A stretch of DNA of 64,000 nt, from assembly GCA_035079385.1 (NCBI GenBank), contig JAVHKY010000053.1:1736001-1800000 (forward strand), written 5' to 3'. The translations under genes were made by a program, and so were the position numbers. Of this stretch, positions 24,220 through 33,100 are shown piece by piece (within the stretch, counting starts at the first letter, position 1; every line of letters begins with the position of its first letter). Below the pieces are notes generated by a model. That model saw nothing but the letters and a program-made list of their open reading frames with translations, did not search any database and had not been told where the DNA came from. Source of the stretch: Aspidiotus rigidus (taxonomy: Eukaryota; Arthropoda; Insecta; Hemiptera; Diaspididae).

Positions 24220-24790
24220 GCGAATTTTGTCCTTTATTGGGGCCATACATTTATTTCGAAGCTTCGTCGGGTCTTTCGGGTGATTTTGTCAGACCCAGCG
24301 CTAAATTGCACTAGAGAATTGTACAAAATTTTAAAGATGACGCGATTTTTCCATTCGGGGGAATTTTGACCCTCTTTGGGCCTCACATCTATTTCGAAGT
24401 TTCTTCTGGTCTTTTGGATGATTTTTCCAGACCCAGCGCTAAATGGCACTAGAGAATTGTACAAAATTTTGAAGATGACGCGATTTTTTCTTTCGGGGGA
24501 ATTTCGACCCTCTTTGGGCCGCACATCCATTTCGAAGCTTCTTCTGGTCTTCTGGATGATTTTTCCAGACCTAGCGCTAAATTGCACTCGAGAATTGTAC
24601 AAAATTTTGAAGATGACGCGATTTTTAATTTTGTGGGAATTTTGACCCTCTTTGGGCCGTACATCCATTTCGAAGCTTGTTCTGGTCTTCTGGATGATTT
24701 TTTCTGACCCAGCGCTAAATTGCACTAGAGAATTGTTCATAATTTTGAAGATGACGCGATTTTTCATTTTGGGGAAATTTGGACCTTTTT
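24220..24790 (-). repeat. 138-bp satellite array, right arm (about 4 inverted monomers)
   Basis: The landmark gatgacgcga recurs at 24336, 24474, 24612 and 24750, exactly 138 bp apart, in the opposite orientation to the left array. Confidence 0.95.
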
Positions 24791-25165
24791 TGGGCCCAAT
24801 GACCCATTTGTGTGCTTTGCAGCGTTTTGTGACTTTTTTTTTTGTTCTCCCCGTAAAATTTCAGTTCAGGAAGAATAATCGAATTATTTAATTGTTCGAA
24901 ATTCAGTTCAATACTTTAATTTAATGAATTTTCAAGCTCTATTTTGGGAACCCTGGCGATTTGGTGAATTTTCGGCACATTTTGGTCCATAACTCAGCTC
25001 AGAAAAGTCGTAGAAACTTCGGATATGGCTCAAATCAAAGATAAAATTGAGATACAAATTTTGTACATTGGAAGTATACACCTAACGTTTCGCGTTTTTA
25101 CGCTAGAACTGATTTAGCGCAAACTCCCATTTAACTGTTAACATCTTTTTGGCGCACCCTGTATA

Positions 25166-26212
25166 TGTCGTAGCCCTTTTGTAAATTTAGCCACTTTTCA
25201 AAAATCCTAGCCCGTTTACATAACGCCGCCTTTTTGTAAAAAAAACATTGCGATCTCAATCAGACTGAAAATTTTTAGACTTTTTGTAATGAGGCTGCCA
25301 CTCTCTAGCCTTATTGTCGTCGACTGAATCACAAGAAGCTAACCTAAACCAGTCGTATTACAAACGGACTAAGACGTCATAGCCTGTATGTAAATAGTCA
25401 ACCAACCGTATCATGAACCATAGCCGTATCATGAATCATGCTTGGAAGTTCAGTCACAGTGACCGCGCCCAAAGTTGACAGAGGACCGCTCGATGCACGA
25501 AATATCGAGGGGATAGTTATGGATTGCCGAAATGATGTGTATAGCATAGGCACTGAAGCCGGTATAATCAAAAATTGGCTCCCACGCAGTAAACTCCAAC
25601 TCTCTGCGGCTACATATTCAAAAGTAGTACCTCCCGAGGAAAAAATTTCACTACGCGAAGCTGCAGCGAGCCAGTCCCCGTTCGGTAGTTAAGGTTTTAA
25701 ACATTGCCAGTGCCGCGCATCTAAGAGTAATTTGTAGGACTCGAAGATGTGCTTGTTTTAAGAGTAACCTCCAATGAAATTCTCGATGTCATTCGAATGT
25801 GACATGCTCTAATAAATAGAGTACCTATCAATAATTATTTGTTTTTGCATTTTAAATTTCCTCGACGATTTTTTGATATTTGTATTGTAATACCTGTACG
25901 TTATTAATGCAATGGGAACGACAATGTAACAACCTTTGTTACTTAAAATTATAGATATTTTGGCTTAATTTGAACCATTTACATACAGGCTATGACGTCT
26001 TAGTCCGCTTGTAATACGACTGGTTTAGGTTAACTTCTTTGTGATTAAAATAGTACGACGACAATAAGGCTAGAGAATGGCAGCCTCATTACAAAAAGTC
26101 TAAAAATTTTCAGTCTGATTGAGATCGCAATGTTTTGTTTACAAAAAGGCGGCGTTATGTAAACGGGCTAGGATTTTCGCAAAGTGGCTAAATTTACAAA
26201 AGGGCTACGACA
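25166..26212. mobile_element. Ginger-like DNA transposon remnant with ~230-bp inverted repeats
   Basis: The element begins TGTCGTAGCCC and ends with the complement, with inverted repeats of about 230 bp (25166-25395 and 25977-26212). It is flanked by tata at 25162-25165 and 26213-26216. TGTNR termini, long inverted repeats and a 4-bp duplication are features of Ginger transposons. The interior holds a degraded frame resembling the C-terminal part of Ginger-derived, KRBA2-like integrase proteins. It abuts the fold-back element directly: the TA at that element's right end is the first half of this tata. Confidence 0.75.
25438..25800 (+). pseudogene. Degraded C-terminal part of a Ginger/KRBA2-like integrase protein
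   Basis: The open part 25438-25692 encodes ...DARNIEGIVMDCRNDVYSIGTEAGIIKNW...EEKISLREAAASQSPFGS, recalling the segment after the integrase core in KRBA2-like proteins of insects (YxLGTxxGxLKxWYSRNQ, then EISLRE). Past a TAA at 25690 the frame continues GFKHCQCR. After a further shift, CRTRRCACFKSNL and NSRCH follow, the Cys-rich tail usual for these proteins. No catalytic core is present upstream, so only a decayed tail remains. Identification is from motif memory and not verified. Confidence 0.6.
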
Positions 26213-26270
26213 TATACAAAAAATTCAAAAAACATACAAAAATAATACCTTTTAGGTATTTTCACAAAAA

Positions 26271-26384
26271 TCAATCTTCATCATCTTCATCCATTTCGCT
26301 CTCAGAACCACTTCCACTTTCATCAGATGACGTCTCAGCATCTTCCTCTGCCTCACTGTCATTCCATGTCACAACCGATGTCAT
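26271..26384 (-). pseudogene. Acidic C-terminal tail, transposase-like
   Basis: A 37-residue minus-strand frame starts MTSVVTWNDSEAEED and runs Ser/Glu/Asp-rich to a stop (GSGSESEMDEDDED). Such acidic tails end many pogo/Tigger-type transposases. It lies just inside the outer element's right end, which supports that origin. Upstream coding is not recognisable. Confidence 0.35.
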
Positions 26385-26800
26385 CTTACACGATGGTAGC
26401 ACGGAAAATCAGGATATTACGAGTAATCGCGTACAAACTATCTCGATGAATAATGACTACCAGTGATGAAGGCGGTGGTCGGTTGATACCTAGGTGGGCT
26501 CTGAGCATGAATCGACAAATTTGAGATAAGAAAACATGCACGCTCTGAAATTTTTTTTTCTTCATTTTTATACTCGCATATAAGTCGCACCCCTTTTTTG
26601 AGCTCTTAAAACCTGTTTAGAAGTGCGACTTATACTCGGTAAAATACGGTAAGTACCATTCAAATACAATCTAATGAAACATTTATATATAGGAGCAGTG
26701 CTTTCTCTGAAGTAAGGATTTGTTTTGAAAGAAGAACCAAGCATTATTAGTAGATGAGACCAGTAGGTACTTCTTGAAAGAGACATTTCCTAGAATAGAT

Positions 26801-27355
26801 CTAAGACCTTCTTTTCTTAGACTTCCTGTTCTTATACCATTTATTTTTGGAAAAGGAAGTAGATGTTTTAGAGTAGAAAGTAGACTTCCTGGAAACAAGA
26901 GCTTTAATACGAGTAGAAACAGTAGTCTGTGGAGCAGTCTTCGGCATCAGTGGGAACGGTTTCAAGAGCAACTGAGCTGTTAAAACCTTTGCATCATTGG
27001 GTAGTATCCCAAAAGTCAAAAACATACTTTTAATGCCCTCGGTATCATTCCATTCGGGTAGCGGAAGAAAAATTCCTCCTGGATGAGCGGCTTGGCTGCT
27101 CATGAGTGACTGAAGATCACGTGCTGTATCCAAAAGGTCTTGGAAATCTATTGCGCTATTTTTTACTAGTGAACGAAAAAATGTAATTCGAGGAGAATTA
27201 AGGAATGTTTGATTATTAGAAAACAAAATTTCTTTGTATGAAGCGTGAATCCCCATATCAATGGGTCTAACTCCCGGCCAAAGTTCATTAGCAAGTTGTT
27301 CTAGTCGTGAACGAAAACGAAGCATCTTCAATGGAATTTGATCTTTTTCCTAAAA
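26801..27355 (-). CDS. Unrecognised basic-tailed reading frame, possibly one exon
   Basis: The frame is open on the minus strand for about 184 residues from an acceptor-like ttgaattttag (exon side from about 27355, EKDQIPLKMLRFRSRLEQL). It contains YKEILFSNNQTFLNSPRITF, ARDLQSLMSSQAAHPGG and LPEWNDTEGIKSMFLTFG, and ends in a very basic segment, SKNKWYKNRKSKKRRS. I do not recognise a family. The basic tail would suit a nucleic-acid-binding protein or a retroelement gag-like product. No upstream exon was found in the AT-rich DNA to the right. Confidence 0.35.
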
Positions 27356-27954
27356 TTCAAAACAATGAAAAAAAAAAACTTGAAATAAAAATTGATTGTG
27401 ACTCAATTTCTTCATAGCCTACATTCCACAACTGAACTCGTCCAACAGAAAAGACGAAAAGAAAATTTGAAATCTCGTGAACACTAAATGTCTTCTATAA
27501 TTTATCTCGACTCATCAGGAAAAAACACGTCGTACCGTACTTTTTTGATAACTCATCGACTGAAATGATTCAATCTACTCAAGCTTTTCTGGAAATTTCA
27601 TGAATTTACTCCTCCCTATTTTACAGTACTGAACGTTTTAACAAATAGAAAAAGACGAAAAATAGGCTCACAGCTATCACGTAAGAAACGTCTAACCACA
27701 CCCAAAAATTCTCTTCAATGACGAAGTACGTAATTTTTGTTTGAATGAAAAAAATCTCGAGGAATTTTAACTTGTCAAATAGGACTTATCTACTGAAATG
27801 ATTCTACTCATCACTCGCATTTTCTCTTTACCTTTCCAGGCTATGGTTTGATGGAATAAGAGGAAAATGACGAAAAAATGTCAAAGAATTTCCTAAATTT
27901 CCCCTTTTATTCCTTCTTACATTGCAGTGTCTGTCGAAATGCACAAAAATTACG

Positions 27955-28022
27955 ACTTTTGACATGTTCCATGTCTTTTCTCCCGCCGGACCCTAATTTT
28001 GAAACTCGCGAGTACACCCCAT
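27955..28022 (+). repeat. Left copy of an inverted repeat pair 11 kb apart
   Basis: The block with catgtcttttctcccgccgg and aactcgcgagtacacccc recurs inverted at about 39140-39205. Both are followed inward by AT-only simple sequence through a cgcgagtacaccccgcgtaat module (28069, 28209). Confidence 0.65.
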
Positions 28023-28079
28023 CTCCCCCCCGTCAAGAGAAATCTCTACCCCGTGGGTGATTCAGAAATTCGCGAGTAC

Positions 28080-28300
28080 ACCCCGCGTAATAATAATAAA
28101 TATATATTAATTAATAATTAAAAAATTAAATAATTAAATAAATAAATAATTAAATAATTAATATAATTAATAATTAGAAAATCTCTACCCCGTGGGTGAT
28201 TCAGAAATTCGCGAGTACACCCCGCGTAATAATAATAAATAATTAATTAATTAATTAATAATTAAATAATTAAATGATTAAATAATTAATTTGAGAGTCT
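28080..28300. repeat. AT-only simple sequence (TTAA/ATAA-rich), two blocks
   Basis: Two blocks of taat/aaat words are separated by a second copy of the gtgattcagaaattcgcgag module. No gene. Confidence 0.85.
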
Positions 28301-29195
28301 AAATTTTTCTCGAATCTCCAGCTATATATGATAGGAGGGGGACTTGGAAAAATTCGTATGTGGGTCGATAGTCGAAAGTTTTTCAAGTCCCTCTCCTATC
28401 ATATATGGCTCGAGAGTTGAAATTTCTCTATGTCACCCTCCTATCATGTATAGCTCGAGAGTCGAAATTTTTTCGCCGTCCGCTTCCTATCATATATGGG
28501 TCGAGAGTCGAAATTTTTCCAAATTTTTTGTTGGACGGTGGAAGGCGCACGGCAACTTTCTCAAAAAGCCCCTATAGAACAGGTTCCCTGTTAAAATTTC
28601 ATCCTCCAAGCTATATGCCATAGAAATCAAAATTTTTCCAAGTTTTTCACCAAACGTGGCACGGCGAATATCTCACCCCCCCCCCCCATAGAACAGGCAC
28701 AGGGGATCTGGAAAAATGTATGAACTCATTTGATTGTGATGTCACAAGCCTGACATATGACGTCATCAAATTGTGACGAGACAGGCTTGGACTTTGGAGT
28801 TACGTATGGTAGGAGAAGGACTTGGAAAAAAAACGACGGCTTCCTTAAAAAAGTTAAGCGAGGAACACAGGGAACCTGTTTTATGTGTCATAAGGGATTT
28901 GGTATTGAGAATTCAAGGAAGCCTAGATCTAGATAAAGCTAGTATAAAGAAGGCCTACACCTACTATAAGCGTAGTATAAAATAGTTTGAGAGTCTAAAT
29001 TTTTCTCGAATCTCCAGCTATATATGATAGGAGGGGGACTTGGAGATTCTCGAGCCATATATTATACAAGGGGGACTTGGAAAAATTCCTATCATACATG
29101 GCTCGGAGTCGAAATTTTTCTGTTTTTTGTTGGATGGCGCGCGGCAAATTTCTCAAAAAGCTCCCCATACAACAAGTTCCCTGTTAATATAGCTT

Positions 29196-30352
29196 TCAAC
29201 AGCCTACAACAATAGAGTCTACTACTGAATGATATTATAAGTAAGTATGGGTTGCGTGAGTGAATCAAAAAAGGTAAAAATTGAATCAAAGCATGATACC
29301 TGCAGAGAATTGTTAGTTCATACCCTTTTAATCCCATATTTTATTGTGTGCTTGTGTGAGTGTGTCAGCAGCCTGTATGTGTAAAATATTCTTTTTAAAA
29401 GGTGAAAATGGACATAATACCTTTTAAATTCTGAGGATAAAACGTAGTAATGATCTGATTCAACTATTGAATAGGAGAAAAACGGTGTAATATCCATTTT
29501 AACCTTTAAATAGCATATTTTACACATACAGGTTGCTGACACACTCACACAAACACACAATAAAATATGGGATTAAAAGGGTATGAAGTAACAATTCTCT
29601 GCAGGTATCATGTTTAGATTCAATTTTTACCTTTTTTGATTCACTCACGCAACCCTTACTTACTTATGTAAGACTCAGCGGTTTGTCTAGCAAACTTGTT
29701 CTTACGCCGTTAAGATAATTCAGAGGTGGTCTTACTATAATCGATATCAAAAATATCTGCCACTCGATTATCCGGCTACATTACTGCAAAATCGATAAGC
29801 ACCGGCGTAATAGAGCTCGATAGCTTATGTACTCGCAACTCGCAACATTGACTGCGAGTGCCGATGCGACGCTACCAACACGAAAATTCGTGAGAACGGT
29901 ACAGCGTTTTACATCTCCCCCCCTCGGGGACCCCACCACCAGAGAAGAATGCCAGGCTGATCGTTTACCCAAGTTCAGAGGTTCAATGACTTGACTTAGG
30001 CATTCCGTTTTCCCCAACACCCAAACTCTAGGTGGTGTAAATGGCTTATCGATTTGTAAGACTCAGCGGTTTGTCTAGCAAACTTGTTCTTACGCCGTTA
30101 AGATAATTCAGAGGTGGTCTTACTATAATCAATATCAAAAATATCTGCCACTTGATTATCCGGCTACATTACTGCAAAATCGATAAGCACAGGCGTAATA
30201 GAGCTCGATAGCTTATGTACTCGCAACTCGCAACATTGACTGCGAGTGCCGATGCGACGCTACCAACACGAAAATTCGTGAGAACGGTACAGCGTTCTTA
30301 CACTTATAATGTCATTCAGTGGTAGACTCTATTGTTGCAGGCTGTTGAAAGT
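29196..30352. mobile_element. Palindromic element interrupted by a TRIM
   Basis: The left arm from about 29196 (tcaacagcctacaacaatag) matches the complement ending near 30352, and gggttgcgtgagtgaatc at 29250 matches its complement near 29654. The right arm is split at 29667 by the TRIM. The interior (ctgtatgtgtaaaatatt and so on) has a further partial copy at 30355-30500. Confidence 0.75.
29667..30302 (-). mobile_element. TRIM: miniature LTR retrotransposon with 247/248-bp LTRs
   Basis: Two direct repeats, 29667-29913 and 30055-30302, both begin TGTAAGACTC and end TTACA. They differ at about three bases and one 1-base indel, so insertion was recent. They enclose only 141 bp. A 4-bp duplication, ctta, flanks the unit at 29663-29666 and 30303-30306. 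On the minus strand a purine tract (gagggggggaga) lies directly before an LTR, so I infer minus orientation. No coding and no clear tRNA primer site are seen. Confidence 0.85.
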
Positions 30353-30744
30353 TATATTTTGTTGTGTACTTGTGTGAGTGTGTCAGCAGCCTGTATGTGT
30401 AAAATATACTTTTTAAAAGGTGAAAATGGACATAATACCTTTTCAATTCTGGAGATAAAACGATATCCATTTTCACCTTTAAACAGCATATTTTACCCAT
30501 ACCAATATAAGCCTAGTATAATATAGTTTGAGAGTCGAAATTTTTCTATGTCCCTCTCCTATCATATGTGGCTCGAGAGTCGAAATTTTTCCAAGTTTTT
30601 TGCTGGACGGCGCACGGCAAATTTCTCAAAAAGCCCCCCCCCCCCCGTAAAACAGGCTCCCTGTTAAAACTCACGAGCTTCTCAACAGAGTTAAACGAGG
30701 AGTGTAGGGAACCTGTTTTAAGGGGCGCGTGGGATCTGAAAACT

Positions 30745-31520
30745 GTATTGTAATGTCACAAGACTGACCTATGGCGTCATCAGATTGTGACGGCATAATG
30801 TTGACCTGAACGTCATCAAACTGTGACGTTATAGGTCCCGCTCGCAAGCTTTGTACGATATGAGTGGGACTTGAAAATATGACGTCATCAAACTGGTCAA
30901 AGGCCCCACCCTAAGCTATATAATTATGATAGGAGGGTGACTTGGAAAAAAAAAACTAATTTATGAGATCATCGGATTGTGACGTCACAAAGCTGACCTA
31001 TGATATCATCAAACTGTGACGTCACAGGCCCTGCCCCCAAGCTGTATCGAATGATAGGGGGGGGGGGGGATTCGGAAAAAAAGTGATCTATAACGTCGTC
31101 AAATTGTGACGTCACAAGGCTGACTTATGGCGTCATCAGAGTGTAACGGAATAAGGCTGACCTGGACGTCATCAAACTGTGGGGTCCCGCTCGCAAGTTT
31201 TGTACGATATGAGTGAGACTTGAAAATATGACGTCATCAAACTGTGATGTCAAAGGCCCCGCCCTAAGCTATATATGATAGGAGGGTGACTTGGAGAAAA
31301 AAAAACTGATCTATGACGTCATCGGATTATGATGTGGCAAAACTGACGTATGACGTCACAGATCCCGCTCCCAAGCTTTATATGATATGAGTGGGGCTTG
31401 AAAATGTGACGTTATCAAACTGTGACGTCACAGGGCCCGCCACCAATCATTATTATGATAAGACTTGGAAATAAAATTGATCTATGATGTCATAAGATTG
31501 TGACTCCACAAGGCTGACCC
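30745..31520 (+). repeat. Array rich in TGACGTCA octamers
   Basis: Perfect TGACGTCA occurs about seven times, with several one-base variants. It is set in a repeating frame of gacgtcatcaaactgtgacgt followed by gctatatatgataggagggtgacttgg. The octamer is the palindromic CREB/ATF site, but here it belongs to a tandem repeat unit. Isolated copies occur in related repeats at 15780, 28740 and 43500-43560. Confidence 0.75.
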
Positions 31521-33100
31521 ATGATGTCATCACTGCCCTTTAGGAAAAATTTCGACATGCCAGATATATATGGTAGGAGGGGGACTTGGAAAATTTTCGT
31601 ACTCCAAGCTTTGTCGTCCCCTGAACGGTGGAAGTTCTTTCCAAAAAACCTCTCCGATAAAACAGGTTCCCTGTCAAAATGATTCTTATTTTGAGACAGC
31701 TGATGTAGATTTTACGTCTATCGCATAGGCATGCGCTATGCCTAGTTTAATGTTGGTACAGCCTAATCTACTGTATGCTAGGACTGGTGAACTCGAGCTC
31801 GGACTCGCGGATTTTCAATAGAGGGGTAAGGTGCTGGTAAAGAAATTGAAAATGTCAAAATTATAAGTCTCTACGACGTCATCAGATCGTGATGTCACCG
31901 GTAAATTCACGTCAACGCCGTACCCAGTTACCCACCCCTAGTGGTAGGTTAAGATATCGATTTAACATATCAGCCATATTGGTATATCGAATATAATCGA
32001 TTTTACGTATCGACTATATCGATACATCAAATATAATCGATTTAGTATTATTAAGTGTAATTAGATTTAGTATACCATATGTTGCACATAGTATAATGAA
32101 GGTTACGGATATAAGCCCCAAAATAGAAGTCCAAATTTCTCCAAGTACCTTCTAATGTTATTGAGATAGAACGCATCTATCTTGATCCTTACACTCTCGG
32201 TTACCAAAAATACCGCCCTGGCTGTAACGGTTCAACCGAGTCCACTGTCTTATAAAGTTCAAGAGGTCAGTTCAACGATTCTATCGGCTGACAAATATAG
32301 CCCTTTGTCAACCTCAGTTAACAAATATATTTTTGCTCAATAACTCCCATTTTATTGCTAAATTGACGAACTCACTTGCTCCGCTTCTTCTCCCTCGTTC
32401 TTAGTTCAGTATAATTCAGTTTACTGTATATTAGAGCAAGTGGCTTTCGTGCTCGCATTTCTCTCTCAGGATGTCTAGCATGCTATTATATTAATCTAAA
32501 TGGCTCACGAGCTGTATATTAGATTGAGTAGTGGACTCTATGTTAGGCCAGGGGACTCGAACTCTTGACTCACGGATTAATCAAGGATTCCTCGCAGGTC
32601 AAATATTCCTCGAAATAGTCTAGTATGCAGTATACTAAGCCGCGTTTAGGCCTGGTATAGACTAGTATTAGTATAGTCTAGCATATGCCTAGTATAGGGC
32701 TCATACGATATAGTCTAAGTACACCGTATGCCAGGACTGATAAAAGCCTATCTAGTATACTGTATGCTTGGCCCGGGGAACTCGAACTCATGGATTTCTG
32801 GATCCGGTCGAGGGTTCCTCGCAAATCCAAGTCTATGAAAGTGGAGGGGGAGCAACTCGGACTCCCGGATTTCCAACAAGGAGGTGGAGTGGTGGTGCAG
32901 ACATTAATAAAGTCAAAAAGAAAATGTAGAACAGTTTTCCTGTTATACTCTCAATTGATTTCGTTATTGTTTCTGAGTTTTTCTCCTCGCACAAATTTTG
33001 CTACGCAGGCGGCCTTTTTCCAAGCTTCCCCCCCCCCTTCCCTCATATATACTTTTCTGAGTGGTCGAAATTTTTGTAAGTCTCCCTCCTGTTATTTATA

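Larger units (their letters stand above)
20130..25161. mobile_element. 5.03-kb fold-back element with Tc1/mariner-like ends and satellite arms
   Basis: The ends read CAGGGTGCGCCAAAAAG and its complement, each next to TA, matching the Tc1/mariner pattern. The outer ~390 bp of each arm are inverted copies with roughly 85-90% similarity by eye. Then come 138-bp satellite monomers (about 15 in the left arm, about 4 inverted in the right arm), a second ~120-bp tandem motif (about 3 left, 2 right), and a unique inverted block (23306 against 23826). A ~450-bp A-rich centre (23340-23790) contains a direct duplication of ccttctcaatactggataacc-like sequence. No transposase was found. A transcript would fold into a multi-kilobase hairpin. 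Confidence 0.8.
20026..26650. mobile_element. Outer element with accgagtataagtcgcac ends, split by two insertions
   Basis: The 18-mer accgagtataagtcgcac starts at about 20027, and its complement lies at about 26632-26640 with ttttaccg beyond. A second inner copy of cgcatataagtcgcacccc occurs at each side. The interior is interrupted by the fold-back element (20130-25161) and the Ginger-like element (25166-26212). The remaining interior holds an acidic C-terminal tail frame. Left and right ends differ beyond the shared core, so the left end may be truncated. Superfamily assignment (pogo/Tc1-like) is a guess. Confidence 0.5.

Noticed and set aside
20676..24767. Long open frames with 46-residue repeats in the 138-bp array
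   Set aside because: They follow from the monomer length being a multiple of three and low stop content; both strands and several monomers give such frames, and there is no gene structure.
20130..25161. Fold-back region as a simple assembly artefact
   Set aside because: The arms differ in sequence and in satellite copy number and are bounded by TA-flanked transposon ends, which a chimeric fold-back read would not give; long-read confirmation is still useful.
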